Shown in pieces: positions 1 to 12,055 of a DNA stretch of 64,000 bases (positions are counted from its first letter, which is position 1; each line of letters starts with the position of its first letter). The translations under genes and the position numbers were made by a program. Source of the DNA: Megalonaias nervosa (Eukaryota; Mollusca; Bivalvia; Unionida; Unionidae); contig JAECUM010006663.1 in NCBI GenBank assembly GCA_016617855.1, positions 1 through 64,000 on the forward strand, written 5' to 3'. The notes below the pieces were generated by a model. It was not told the origin of the DNA. It saw only the letters and a list, made by a program, of their open reading frames with translations, and did not search any database.

Positions 1-2
1 AC

Positions 3-143
3 ATGTACAGTGGTACACCTGAGAGTGTACCTACCAAACTGGTGGTGTCTGATGATGATGGGCAAGCACAAAAACAGAAAATACAATTTAATGATGAGAC
101 TAAAAAACAGTTGTCTCTAACTTTGAAATGCCAGAGAAAGTGA
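3..143 (+). CDS. possible coding exon at the window edge, product unknown
   Basis: An open frame runs from base 3 to a TGA at 141-143 and gives about 46 residues rich in K, D, Q, S and T (it contains 'VVSDDDGQAQKQKIQFNDE'). This composition looks like real hydrophilic protein rather than chance intron translation. The frame could begin outside the window, so the ATG at 3 need not be the start. It may be a terminal exon ending at the TGA, or it may splice at the weak GT at 137. I do not recognise the family. It lies on the same strand as the other candidate exons, but nothing shows they belong to one gene. Confidence 0.3.
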   Translation: MYSGTPESVPTKLVVSDDDGQAQKQKIQFNDETKKQLSLTLKCQRK

Positions 144-870
144 CCGATCACATGACATTACCTGCATACCATCTACATGTACCTTGGTTGGATCTGTGAA
201 ATCTGATAACCATATTCTGGTCAGATCCTTCATTTTAACCCTAAGTAGACAGCCAGTTAACTGCTTAAAATGGCTTGCATGATTCATTGGCTCCCTACCA
301 GTTTTATGGAACATGTACAGAATCAATGAAGAGATGATGGTTTATGACTAGATAATTCTAACTATAAAGAATCAATATACAGATGTTGTTTTATGACTAG
401 ATAATTCTAACTTCATTTCATAAAAACAGGATGGAATTCTATTAACAATTTTCTTATCTTAAAAAAAAAAAGTCAAGAAAACCACTGTCTTAGCACATAC
501 TCAGATACTGGCACACAAAACAGTATCAGTATTAATTAGAGAACTATAGCTTACTGTATATGTGAAGGTACAATTAATGAAGATCATCACTTTGTGGATA
601 AACTATAATTAAATAAATTATCATTTTTTCACTTTCTCAAACATAAGACATCCACAGGCCCTCAAAAGAACAATATGGCTCCACTGAGTAACCTAAATCT
701 CACACCCTTTCATGTTATGCAGTATAGTAACAACAATTAATTTAATAATAATAGCAATAAATAATATAAATCTTTGATTTCTGCATGTATTTCCTAGGTC
801 AGTATAAGTTTTAAAAGCAATTTTAAATAAAGAATAGGACTGAAAATCTGGATTATTCGAAGGCAAAGGT
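144..870. other. intron- or UTR-like AT-rich DNA, no gene seen
   Basis: All frames contain frequent stops and there are short A and T runs. A 43 bp stretch ending in 'GACTAGATAATTCTAACT' occurs twice (near 340 and 392). I see no RNA gene or mobile element. Confidence 0.4.
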
Positions 871-950
871 GCAGAGCAAGAGTTCCACAGAGTAGATACA
901 GAGAAAGAGTTCCACAGAGTAGATACAGAGCAAGAGTTCCAAAATAGATG
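871..950. repeat. 30 bp tandem repeat, about 2.5 copies
   Basis: The unit contains 'AGAGTTCCACAGAGTAGATA' and is repeated with few changes, just upstream of the (AC)n tract. Confidence 0.75.
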
Positions 951-973
951 CAGAAGAAAAGGAATTTATTTGT

Positions 974-976
<3 letters not shown>

Positions 977-1035
<59 letters not shown>

Positions 1036-1130
1036 TGTACACACATACAGTATATACATACATACACACACATGCATACATACACACACATACATACAAA
1101 CATACATACATACATACATACATACATACC
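977..1130. repeat. compound microsatellite (AC)n then (ACAT)n
   Basis: About 50 bp of uninterrupted AC dinucleotides pass into roughly 100 bp of imperfect ACAT tetranucleotides. Reading frames here give only Thr/His or Cys/Val/Tyr repeats and are not genes. Confidence 0.97.
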
Positions 1131-1136
1131 TTCCTA

Positions 1137-1225
1137 CAGTATGATTGTAGCTGCCCTTTTGAGAAGTTCTGTTTTTATATGCAACATTCGGTATGATGAT
1201 AGCTGCTCTTTTGAGAAGTTGGTGG
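1137..1225. repeat. duplicated segment of about 57 bp
   Basis: Two copies share 'CTTTTGAGAAGTT' and the preceding 'GTATGATNNTAGCTGC'. No coding signal is apparent. Confidence 0.55.
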
Positions 1226-1496
1226 GATCTTTCAACTTGACCCATATTAGTTTTTTCTCATATTGCAGTTCCATAATCAGGATGTGGAAGAATGTACCTG
1301 TTAAAGAAAAGGAGTTTTTTGTGTGTTACATTCAAAAGTGTTTTGTCCCCATGTATTAATTACAAGTTTCTATTTCTAGTTGGGTTTTTTGCTCTGCTAG
1401 TCTTAGACATATGTAATGGCTCTTTTGTCTGTCATCTGTTGGTCATCTTCCATTATGCCCATCCATTAGCACAAGTTTGTTATCATTAATCCTTGC

Positions 1497-1830
1497 CACT
1501 AGGAGGATTGTTTACATATTCCTCACAAGGTCTAGTTGGTCCTAAATGAAAATGGTGCTGTTTGAATATCCAATATGGCCACCACAGTGACCATCTTAAA
1601 ATCTTGTTTTTGCTACTCCTCCTGAATGAAGGGTCATATCGACACGGAGATTTTATTTAAAGACTTCTTATGATGTTTTGTTGGTCCTAAATTGAAATGA
1701 GGCCAATTTGATGTCAATATATGGCCAGCATGGTAGCCATCTTGAAATCTTGTCACTGTTCTTTCTGAACAGTAAGTTATATCAACATGGATTTTTGTCA
1801 TGATCAAACTTCTTTGATGTCTAGATTTTT
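1497..1830. repeat. dispersed 160 bp satellite, locus 1 (about 2 units)
   Basis: This is the first of several loci carrying the same diverged unit. Landmarks are 'CTAGTTGGTCCTAAATGAAA', 'CAATATGGCCACCA', 'CCATCTTGAAATCTTGT' and 'CTCCTGAATG'. Units are arranged head to tail. Confidence 0.8.
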
Positions 1831-3395
1831 AAGTCAGGCCCTGTCAGTTTTCTACTTTCTTAATTTTTCAAAGTTAAATTCAAAGCAATATTCCAGTCAC
1901 ACTAGGATTTCAAGGGGAGAGTACTGTTATAGACCATTATACACCAAGACAGGAAGTTCTTACTCAGGTTATTTACATTCAGCAGCTGATCAACATTACC
2001 AGAGTAAAGGGTATGGTTTTGGTGTCAGTTAAAGCATAAGTTGTAACCATATCCACACAGACTTCACATGCACTTCTGCTACACTACATTTGCAAACACA
2101 ATGAAATGCATCTAAAAATATAGAATCATTCTTTCTCAGTTATTCAGGGTAGCAATCAGTTCCTTCACAAATTCAGCTAACCTTGACATGTGTGGAAGTT
2201 TTATTCCCAAGAGTGGTATCATAGCTCGAACTCAAATTATTTTAAATTTTTGGTTTAACTGCAGTTAATTTGTATTGAAAAATACATAATTCAATTAACT
2301 TCAATACCATTCATTTCAGCCGTTTACATATTCTATTTTTCTTTTTTGCTTTAGACAAATAATTTAATTATATTTTAGTCTTTATTAAAAAGAATTTGAT
2401 TAGAAAAATAATTCATATGAAATATCATTAACACAAATTAGCACAAGTGTAAACTGCATAAGTTGGCAGATATCTGTGTTCTATATGAAAGGTGCAACCC
2501 CTCAAAATGTCTAAATTTAGATCTGATCTACTTGGCTGGGTGTTGACTTTGAAGCATATATCCTAGTCTGACTCCAAATAGGGCCAATAACAGGTACCAG
2601 GTAAAAAAAGATTCTTTTGTTTTCACCAAAATAATTTGCTGAATATAAAGATTTGTTGCCAGTATTTTTAATAAGGTAAGATCCTATCTGATCGAGTGAG
2701 CCTGAGAGATAACAGACATATGTAGAACCTCAAGATAATGGCATACTGTAAGATATTGCTTGATTCCATGAGAAACACCAGCACCTTAACATATAGTTAA
2801 ATGTTTCATCTGTTTTCTAGTTCCTGTTGAAAGGCCCCACTTTGTCATCATTACATGCAAGTGCATGAGAGAGACTGGTGGCCATAAAATTTTGATTGTA
2901 ATATTTTGTATTGATTACTCCTTGGTTTGAGGCAGTACAATAAATATGCATCCCAAAGGTGAAATATCTTTTACTCCACTCATGCAGCAATGGTGTTGCT
3001 CGTTAAGCTCAATTTAAGGATTGTAAGAATGAAATTCTACAAGACAGTTGAATCCTGGTTCTTCATTGAGAATATATTTAGTTGAATTTTTTTTTTTTAA
3101 TTCTTAAGAATCATATTTTTAACAACCCTGCAATGAAACTTGTTGATGAAAAAGATTTTGAAGAAAGTGTTCAGATTACGAGTGCAGTGGTCCCTACTAG
3201 AAAATTCCAGTCTGCTACTCTTGTCATTTAACACTGGTATGGTCATGAATCAATCAAATTAGCAAACTTTAAGCCCATGATTGCTGCATTCGTTTCACTT
3301 CATTTTCATTCTTAACATTTGGGAACCAGTTATGTTTTGATTTCACATATAAAATACCCAATTTTTGTTGTTCTGTTGTTTTACATATCTCCTTA
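1831..3395. other. AT-rich intergenic or intronic DNA, no gene seen
   Basis: I see no exon with convincing splice sites, no RNA gene and no clear element. The longest open stretch (ending at 2032) has no recognisable domain. Confidence 0.4.
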
Positions 3396-5000
3396 TAACA
3401 CAGGCTTTCTTAGTAACTTAGTCTGACATGGCTTGCTCAATAATTAATGATACAGGTTTACTTGATAACTCAATTGACACAGGCTTGCTTGATAACAAAT
3501 GACACAGGCTTACTTGGTAACTCAGTTGACACAGGCTTGCTTGGTAATCAATGAGAAAAGCTTACTTGATAACTTAAATGACACAGGCTTACTAGATTCC
3601 TAATGACATAGGTTTTCTTGATAACTCAGTTGACACAGGCTTGCTTGATAACTAATGACACAGGCTTATTTGATAACTCAATCTGACAGGCTTGCTCAAT
3701 AACTAATGACACAGGCTTACTAGATAACTGTGTTACAGGCTTTCTTGACAGCTCATGGTACAGGCTTAGTTCATTACTATATGACACATGTTTACTTGAT
3801 ACTCAGCATAACACAAACTTGATAACTTGTTGTGACACAAGCTTTCTTTGTAACTCATGACCCAGGTGAACTTGATAACTCAATATGACACATGTTACTT
3901 CATACTGTGACAGGCTTGCTTGATAACTCAGATGACAGGCTTTCATGATAACTTAGTATGACATGTGCTTACTTTATACTCAGTGTAGCACAGACTTGGT
4001 ACTTGATATAAGATGAGTGAAATATTCAATATGACAGGTTTGCATGATACTCAGTATGGCATGGGCTTACTTGATAACTCATTGTGACAGGCTTGATACT
4101 TATTATGACATGGGCTTATCTTTTTACTCATTCTGAGACAGGCTTACTTGATAACTCCATAATTTATGATAGGCTTGATACTCAGTATAGCTTGTACTCA
4201 TTAATGACACAGGCTTACTTGATAACTCAGTATGATGCATATTTATGTTACATAGTATGACATGGGTTTATTTGATAAAGCATGGCACTGGCTTACTTGA
4301 TACTCAGTCTGACACAGACCTACTTGATACTCAGTCAGACACAGACCTACTTGATGCTCAGTCTGACACAGACCTACTTGATACTCAGTCAGACACAGAC
4401 CTACTTGATGCTCAGTCTGACACAGACCTACTTGATGCTCAGTCTGACACAGACCTACTTGATGCACAGTATGACATGGACTTCCTTGATAACTCATGAC
4501 ATAGGCTTACTTGATAATTCAGTATGAAAAACACACATGATACTCTACATGACATGGACTTCCTTGATAACTCATGACATAGGCTTACTTGATTTCTTGA
4601 CAACTCGTGACATGGGCTTACTTGATAATTCAGTATGACAAACACAAAAGATACTCAACATGACATGGACTTCCTTGATAATTCATGACATAGGCTTACT
4701 AGATAATTCAGTATGAAAAACACACATGATACTCTATATGACATGGACTTCATTGTAAACTCATGACATAGGCTTACTTGATAATTCAGTATGATAAACA
4801 CACATGATACTCTATATGACATGGACTTCATTGTAAACTCATGACATAGGCTTACTTGATAATTCAGTATGACAAACACAAAAGATACTCAACATGACAT
4901 GGACTTCCTTGATAATTCAGGACATAGGCTTACTTGATAATTCACTATGAAAAACACACATGATACTCTATGACACATGCTTACTTGATAACTCAGTATT
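3396..5000. repeat. minisatellite, about 26 bp units, 1.6 kb
   Basis: Diverged head-to-tail units share 'GACACAGGCTTACTTGATAA' followed by an 'CTCAGTAT'-like spacer. Unit length drifts (about 22-40 bp) and larger compound periods appear after 4500, where blocks including 'CATGACATGGACTTC' recur together. Homogeneity differs along the array, which implies several rounds of local amplification. Confidence 0.95.
4296..4480. repeat. homogeneous 27 bp sub-array within the minisatellite
   Basis: About seven nearly identical 27 bp units ('CTCAGTCTGACACAGACCTA' core). Because 27 is a multiple of three, several frames on both strands stay open as 9-residue repeats. These are artefacts of the period, not genes. 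Confidence 0.9.
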
Positions 5001-5247
5001 GTCTCTTGTTTAGCACCATGCAGTCTGTACCACTTTATCAGACTCCCATTTATGTGGCAACAAATTATGAAACTGATATTTTGCCTTGTTTAAAGCTAGC
5101 TATAAATTTAATTGACCATCTTGTATTCCAACTCTGACATCTTCATTTTCATGTGAAATACATGTACTTTAGATAGATGTTTGTCATTCGATAATTCAGC
5201 ATTATTATCGTCTGCCTAATCTTCTGCTCAATGTAATGCTGGGTGAG

Positions 5248-5446
5248 TTTTACCATATATACTCTATTACAAGTTGGATCCAGCAACATAGACCCTGATA
5301 TGCCAATGCATAATGTGCCAGCACATCAGGGTTTATGTTATTTATTCAACTGATTACCACTAAGAAACTGCGTAGGTCCAGATCTGCTGGAACATTATGC
5401 AGTTTGCAGTTGGACCTGGCTTACAGGTGACTATATATGGTAATTT
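5248..5446. mobile_element. palindromic MITE, copy 1
   Basis: The left end 'TTACCATATATACTC' is mirrored by 'GACTATATATGGTAA' at the right end. Inside the termini, 'ACAAGTTGGATCCAGC' pairs with 'GCAGTTGGACCTGGCTT'. A central hairpin is formed by 'TAGACCCTGATATGCC' and 'CACATCAGGGTTTATG' (5291-5339). No transposase is encoded. Related copies lie near 12.5, 16.5 and 24-26 kb. Confidence 0.7.
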
Positions 5447-5673
5447 TGTATCAGTTAATGACGCACGGTTTAACAGCCACATGCATGTGCTGTCCAATTG
5501 TTTAAAGATGATTTCAGCAATCTATACTGATTTTAATCATGATTAGAGAGATCTTTTAAGGATATGTAATTGCACACATATGAACATGAATCTGCATTAC
5601 AATGTATTTTGTTGATATTTATCTGAATCTGGATCATCCATCAGATAAACAAAAATAGTCTGTACTTGAACGT

Positions 5674-7541
5674 TCATGGATCCCATGGACATTATAATGA
5701 GGGATTAATGAACATGGATCCCTTGAATATCATTATAATGAGGGATTAATGCACATAGATCCCGTGAATATCACTATAATGAGGGATTAATGAACATGGA
5801 TCCCTTGAATATCATTATAATCAGGAATTAATGCACATAGATCCCATGAATATCATTATAGTAAGAGATTAATGAACATCGATCCCATGAATATCATTAT
5901 AATGAGGGATTAATGCACATGGATCCCATGAATATCATTATAGTGAGAGATTAATGAACATGGATCTCATGAATATCATTATAATCAGGGATTAATACAT
6001 ATGGAGCCAATGAATGAGGTTAATGCACATGGATCTCATTAACATTATAATGGGGGTTTATTGCACATGGATCCAGTGATTGAAAGGTTAATGCACATGG
6101 ATCCCATGAACAATATAATGAGGGATTAATGCACATGGAACCCATGAATATCATTATAATGAGAGATAAATGAATATGGATCCAATGAATGAGGTTAATG
6201 TACATGGATCCTATGAACATTGTAATGAGGGATTAATGTACATGGATCCCATGAATATCATTATAGTAAGGGATTAATGCACATAGATCCCATGAATATC
6301 ATTTTAATGAGGGATTAGTGTACATGGGTCCTATGAATGAAGTTAATGCATATAGATCCCATGAATATCATTATAATCAGGGATTAATGTACATGGCTCC
6401 TATGAACATTATAATGAGGGATTAATGTACATGAATCTTATCAAAATCATTATAATGAGGGATTAATGCATGTGGATACCATGAATAACATTATAATGAA
6501 AGATTAATGTACATAGATCCCATGAATATCATAATGAGGAATTAATGTATATGGATACCATGAATATCGTTATAATGAGGGATTAATGTACATGGATCCC
6601 ATGAATATCATTATAATGAGGGATTAATGCATGTAGATCCCATGAATATCATTATAATGAGGGAGTAATGTACATAGCTCTCATGAATATCATTATAATG
6701 AGGGAGTAATGTACATAGCTCCCATGAATATCATTATAATGAGGGATTAATGTACATGGATCCTATGAACATTATAATGAGGAATTAATGTACATGGATC
6801 CCATGAATATCATTATAATGAGGGAGTAATGTACATAGCTCTCATGAATATCATTATAATGAGGGAGTAATGTACATAGCTCCCATGAATATCATTATAA
6901 TGAGGGATTAATGCATGTGGATCCTAGGAATGAGGTTAATGCACATAAATCCCAAGAACATTATGGGATTAATGCATGCTGAGTCCATGTATATCATTAT
7001 GGTGAAGGATGAATGCATGTGAATCTCATGAATATCATTATAATGAGGGATTAACACAAAAGGAACCCTATAATATCATTATAATGAAGGATTAATGCAT
7101 ATGACTCCAATGAATGAGGTTAATCCACATGGATCCCATGAACATTATAATGGGGGGTTTAATGCACATGGATCCCATGAATATCATTATAATGAGGGAT
7201 TAATGCAAAAGGAACCCATTAATATCATTATAATGAGGGATTAATGCATATGACTCCAATGAATGAGGTTAATCCACATGGATCCCATGAACATTATAAT
7301 GGGGGGTTTAATGCACATGGATCCCATGAAAATCATTATAATGAGGGATTAATGCATATGGAACCAATGAATGAGAGATTAATGCACATGGAACCCATTA
7401 ACAATATAATGAGGGATTAATGCACATAAATCCCATGAATATCATTATAATGAGGGATTAATGCATGTGGATCCAATGAATGAGAGATTAATGCACATGG
7501 ATCCCATGAATATCATTATAATGAGGGATTAGTGCACATGG
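5674..7541. repeat. minisatellite, about 41 bp units, 1.87 kb
   Basis: Roughly 45 head-to-tail units share 'ATTATAATGAGGGATTAATG' followed by 'CACATGGATCCCATGAATATC'-like sequence. Shorter variant units lacking part of the repeat ('AATGAGGTTAATGCACATGG') alternate with full ones. Higher-order blocks are duplicated (for example near 6640-6720 and 6800-6890, and near 7090-7170 and 7230-7310). Confidence 0.96.
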
Positions 7542-8404
7542 AAATATTTACAATGCATGTCGGTGGTTTACTGTATTCTGAAATTAGCCCAGTTTGAGTT
7601 TATTTCTGAACACTGCTTTTGCACGCAGCACAAACATACAGAGATGGTTATTAATTAAAAATTAAGTTTTGATAAATACATTGACATTTTGTTAGAAATA
7701 AGAAAAGTCTTCTTTCTTTGGCAATCTAGTTGACAAAAGGACAGAGAGAAATATTTCACAGCGGGTGTATTTTGTGATGGTACTGAAGCATGTAAATCAC
7801 ACTTGGATTTACTTTGCTATAAATCAATGGACATTTCAATGTAGACCCAAAATCTAATTGCAGACCTTTATGTAATTGTTGATTTCAGATTAAATTGATC
7901 AAACAGGTTCATATTTATGTTTTCCAGTAGGAATAGATGCCAACTTATTTCACTGAATATATTCAATAAGAAAAAAATCGGTTAAAACTAATCATCACCT
8001 TCATCATTGTAGTCTATGATAGTCCAAGCACAAAGACCTCATTACCATGTCTCTAAGCCAGTGAAGATCAGATTACGTGTATCCAGGTATCTGCATGACA
8101 TTGATTGGTTATTCATGCAAGGTATACAAGACATGGAATCACATCAACAATTGTACAAGGAAGCAGTAAGGAAATTGTGAATCCATTAAGTGTAATTTCA
8201 GATGTTGTTCTTGAGTGAATCAATAAAAACACATTAAATCACTAGCATTTGAGACAAAACAAAAATTTGATACCATTACAATGTTCAGGAAACTAGAAAA
8301 AAAATATAATTTAGTACGCATAAGTTGCGGCTACATCTCGCACATATTGAACAGAACCACCCCTGACAAATCTTTTTGTACTCAGACTTAGCGGTCCTAC
8401 AGAA
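7542..8404. other. unique AT-rich DNA, no gene seen
   Basis: Stops occur in all frames. No element boundary, RNA gene or convincing exon is visible. Confidence 0.4.
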
Positions 8405-8407
8405 ATC

Positions 8408-8615
8408 TCTGTATGTGATTTGGATTTTTGACCTAGCTTTAATGAATTTTCAGTCATATCTCCATGATGTCTGCACTGTGGCAGTTTATAGTGATGTGTA
8501 GCACTGGGGCATCATGCCACAGAGATGTGGCATCATATCCCACCCAGTCACATTATCCTGACATCAGGCCGACCAGTCCTAGCACTAACCTCTTAATGCT
8601 GAGCGCCAAGCACCG
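8408..8615 (-). mobile_element. SINE family B, 5'-truncated copy
   Basis: On the minus strand this matches the body of the family: 'CTTAATGCTGAGCGCCAAGC', 'CCAGTCACATTATCCTGACA', 'TGGCAGTTTATAGTGATGT' and the terminal 'GTGATTTGGATTTTT' (quoted on the + strand). The tRNA-like head is missing. Confidence 0.85.
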
Positions 8616-8747
8616 AAATCTGTACCTGTAACAACTGTATAGTTTTGGTCTTAGATATACTTGTGTTAACCAACTAGAGCCTGCTGTAGAAATTTAAATA
8701 TCAGTTTATTTTTTTTATTGCATGGATTTATTCTTTTATTTCCTCAG

Positions 8748-8797
8748 GCAGTGAGGTGCCAGATGTCTGTAGCAAAATCGTGGCCCAGTTTGAAAGA
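8748..8797 (+). CDS. candidate short exon, product unknown
   Basis: A strong polypyrimidine tract and acceptor ('TTCTTTTATTTCCTCAG') precede an open frame giving 'SEVPDVCSKIVAQFER', followed by a possible donor GTAATT at 8798. The frame stays open to 8870 if that donor is not used. The residue mix resembles an amphipathic helix, but I recognise no family. This could be a chance open stretch. Confidence 0.22.
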
Positions 8798-8827
8798 GTA
8801 ATTATTGAATTGCAATCCCTTTTCCTG

Positions 8828-9379
8828 GTGCTAGTCCCCAGTCAAATACAAATCCCCTTCTCCAGTTTGTAATTGGATGTTTTGGAACAAAATTAACATG
8901 ATGCCTCAGTTGCTTCCATTATTTGGAATTACTTTTGACATTTTCTCCCCAGTCTTTGTGTATTCAACCTTTATCTGTGTCCATTTTGGTTAATTTTGAT
9001 ATTTTTTATATACACGTGCCAGGAAAAGTGTTTCCTCATTTTTCTGATCCACTTATTAAATTTCAGCATTAGGATAGGTATTGCCTATCATAAATGTCTG
9101 TTTGTTTGTATGTCTTTCAGTACCCACAAATAGATGGCAAATGCAGTCAAGGATATTAGTCTTGGGACACTCACCCCACTATGCATACTTATACAAAAGG
9201 ATGTTCCTTTTGTGCTATACAGTCAGATGAAATGTGGGATTTAGCAGAAAGCCATCCCTTCTATAGAGGCAGGATGAAGGTTGATGCATACTCCTCTTTT
9301 TGTCAGGAAGACCCTCTTGGTTCCCAGGATGGGTCAGTGCCATCTCCCATAAATGACTGTCCTGTGGCACTTCCTGGCA
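8828..9379. other. unique DNA, no gene seen
   Basis: No exon or element could be supported between the candidate exon and the SINE. Confidence 0.35.
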
Positions 9380-9521
9380 CTGACCCACGAGAAGCTACTG
9401 GCAAGCTTTCTCACATACCCACATTGGCCGAACCTGAGACTCGAACCCATGCAGACAGAGGTGAGATGACATTGATCCGTAACAAAGAGCACTTTAGATC
9501 ACCCGGCCACTCGGGGGCCCC
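9380..9521 (-). mobile_element. SINE family A, partial copy
   Basis: The + strand reads 'GACCCACGAGAAGCTACTGG', 'CACATACCCACATTGGCCGA', 'GACTCGAACCCATGCAGACA' and 'CGGCCACTCGGGGGCC', the reverse complement of the tRNA-like head of family A. The 3' half and the AAC tail are absent. The long + strand reading frame across it (9181-9525) is a SINE artefact. Confidence 0.88.
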
Positions 9522-10215
9522 CTGACAGGATCATATAGCTACTGTTGCTCATGGCAAAACTGTTGAAAATATTTCATTTTTTGCACAGCAGTAAACTTAA
9601 TTCCCCTTGGAAGATTTCAAGTGCAGCCTTTCCAGTTCATGCTGGTAGCAGACTGAAACCTCATGTCAGCTTGGAATCCTAGTTTCATCACAATCTGAAT
9701 TGGTGGCTAAATCAGGAGAGATTACTTGATAGAATTCTGTTACCCCTCCATAAACATCGCTACTTCCTGTCCACCATTGCTTAGGATTCAGGTTTGGTTC
9801 TCACCTAGATCCCAAAGAGTATTTCTGAATGTCTTATGGACTCCGGAAAAATCTACCGTTCGTAGCAGCAACATTGTAATGTGAGCGGTTTTTCTAGCAC
9901 AACAGTGGTGCATTAACCACCTAAGATATAGCTGTGTCATGTTTGCCATGGGCAACATGTTGTTCTGGTGTACCACAGATATTGAGGTGGCAGTCAGAAT
10001 TTTTATTATATTTTGGATTTAATTCACAATACTCTGACTCCATTTTAAAGTTTTACTTGTATTCCTAGGAAACAAATTATTTCTTGAATTTACAAAATTT
10101 ACAAAACTTGTTGGTTTTCACTCTTTTCTATTACTTTCTTGAAGACCATAGAGTTGAACACATGTGTAAACATTTTAACTCATGTGACCATTGCATATTT
10201 GGCTCTCCCTCACAG
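9522..10215. other. unique DNA, no gene seen
   Basis: Nothing recognisable. The minus-strand frame at 9788-9976 has no domain features. Confidence 0.35.
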
Positions 10216-10305
10216 CATTGCAGATACAGAAGGATCATTATCTGTACAGAGAACAATTCAACAAGATCTTCATGCAAGTTTGAACAACAGTTCTGTCCAG
10301 TCTCT
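10216..10305 (+). CDS. candidate exon, product unknown
   Basis: A pyrimidine-rich acceptor ('GGCTCTCCCTCACAG') precedes an open frame containing 'IADTEGSLSVQRTIQQDL' and 'HASLNNSSVQS'. It may end at a weak GTTAGT donor at 10306, or continue to a TAA at 10319-10321 as a terminal exon. The Ser/Gln/Asn-rich polar composition is compatible with a disordered protein segment. No family is recognised and a chance frame is possible. Confidence 0.22.
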
Positions 10306-10321
10306 GTTAGTGGAAGATTAA

Positions 10322-11339
10322 TTCAGATGACACTTGCATCACCCACCTTCAAACCCCCTTATGAACTCTTGAGGGCAGAAGTTAGTTGCTTGCTTGCTTG
10401 ATTTGCTAGTTTTAACAGCCTCTTATTGGCTGTAAAATGCAGCGCCTTTTCCAAGAAAACACGGAGACAGCCAATCTGGGTGGTGCTCGATTAACTGAAG
10501 TAATGCAGCTACCACATAGAGAACAGTAAAGACAGCATTATTTATTCCGTTAGGTGGATTCTGAAGACTTGTTTTAAAATTTTTGTTATTTTTATGTTTT
10601 GTCTATGTGACTATTTGTGTATTTGTTTAGTGGTGATATTTGTCAAACTAAGGGATAGACCTTCAAAATTTTGAGGGGAATGTGTGCTGGTGAACATTTT
10701 TTTGTGGGAAAAATGAATTTTTACTGTTTTATTGGAAAAAATAAAATAATTATATCCATTTTATATTTGCCATAAATGGAATAAAAAATGCCCTGGTTCA
10801 AAAGATAATCCACAGAAAATGCTTCAGAGAAAGTTGTTTTATTTCCTTTTTTAAATTTGAATTTTCAGCACAAAATACACTTTCAAAACATCCCAGCACT
10901 GTCTAGGGGTATGGCAGGTATGGGTTAAAGTTTTTGATTTGGTCATTTCAGACATAAACATGTTTCAACTTAAATATGGTGTCTTACAGAGAAAGGAGTG
11001 TATAATGTTTGAAATGTACATCTGTTGCATGTAATGATTTATCAGATATTTTCCCCCATTCAAATATTACCTATGGCATACAGTTAGTAATTGTCACACC
11101 ATGTGTATTATGATTAAATAATGTGGGTCAAAACTTGCAGTCTAAATTCATGCCATATGTTCCCACACATACCATATATACTTGCTTATACGAGTATATT
11201 CAGCACTAATTCAACATTTCAGGTCACCAGTTCATGTTTCAAAACATGATTATAAAATGTAGTTGTTTTCTGAAAAATGTGTAGATATTGTTGGCAACAT
11301 TGTTGAAATTTTAATTTACTTGTATTTATGCCAGTTAAT
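10322..11339. other. unique AT-rich DNA, no gene seen
   Basis: It contains AATAAA-like strings near 10738-10785 and a short fragment resembling a MITE terminus near 11172-11200 ('ACCATATATACTTGCTTATA'). Nothing else can be supported. Confidence 0.35.
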
Positions 11340-11732
11340 ATCAGCCATGTTGTTGCTTCTCCAAAAGAAAAAGTCACATCAACATGGTGCTTTCATGAGA
11401 AGACTTTGTATGTATGATGTCTACTTGGTCATAAGTGAGAATGATGCTACTTGGACATGAAATACGGCTATCTATGGTACCCCTCCTGTTAGTGGATGGT
11501 CCTATTGACAGTGAAAATGATGCCACTTGGTCATGAAATATGGCTATCTAGGCTACCCCTCATAAGCGGATGGTCCTATTGACATGGGGTTTTCACTAGA
11601 AAACTTTTTGTCTGGATGATCCTCAATGAAAATAGTGCTTCAGTGTGACCCCGCTATAGCACGCTTTGTTACAATGTCACACATACTTTGACATTAAATA
11701 TAACCATCACAGTGACTATCTTGAAAATCTTG
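11340..11732. repeat. dispersed 160 bp satellite, locus 2a
   Basis: Diverged units ('GTCATATCAACATGG'-like, 'TTTTCACTAGAAAACTT', 'ATCTTGAAAATCTTG') lead up to a SINE insertion. The array resumes after the SINE. Confidence 0.8.
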
Positions 11733-12040
11733 GACTGCTCCAGTGGCCTAGCGGTTGGAGTGTCCGCCTCGGATGCAGGAGATCATAGGTTCGAACCCTG
11801 GCTGAGCCATACCAAAGACTCAAGGTTAGTGTTAAGAAGTTAGTGTTAGGACTGGCGGCCTGGTGTCAGAATAATGCGACTGGGTGGGACATGATGCTGC
11901 ATGTCTGTGGCATGATGCCCCATTGCTAGACATCACTATAAACTGCCACAATGCAGACATCGTAGTGATATGACTGAAAAATTGTTAAAGCTACGTTAAA
12001 AATCCAGATCACATACATACAGACACACATACACACACAA
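11733..12040 (+). mobile_element. SINE family B, near full length with TSD
   Basis: A tRNA-like head carries an A-box region 'TGGCCTAGCGGTTGGAGTG' and a B box 'GGTTCGAACCC'. The family body follows ('AAACTGCCACAATGCAGACA', 'GTTAAAGCTACGTTAAAAAT'), then an AC-rich tail. A 15 bp target-site duplication, ATCTTGAAAATCTTG, lies at 11718-11732 and 12041-12055. The 'AGCTGCCTCGCTTGGCGCTC' segment is deleted. It presumably depends on a LINE for mobility. Confidence 0.95.
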
Positions 12041-12055
12041 ATCTTGAAAATCTTG

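Noticed and set aside
794..1245. Overlapping open frames of 80-130 codons on both strands
   Set aside because: They read through (AC)n/(ACAT)n and give only Cys/Val/Tyr or His/Thr repeats.
4243..4527. Repeat-protein-like frames in three registers
   Set aside because: A 27 bp tandem unit keeps all these frames open. No start context and no independent coding signal.
3396..7541. CRISPR-like regular repeats
   Set aside because: There are no unique spacers between units, the repeats diverge gradually, and the context is eukaryotic. These are minisatellites.
9181..9525. 114-codon + strand frame
   Set aside because: Its 3' half is the antisense of SINE A. The same peptide-like string recurs at every SINE A copy.
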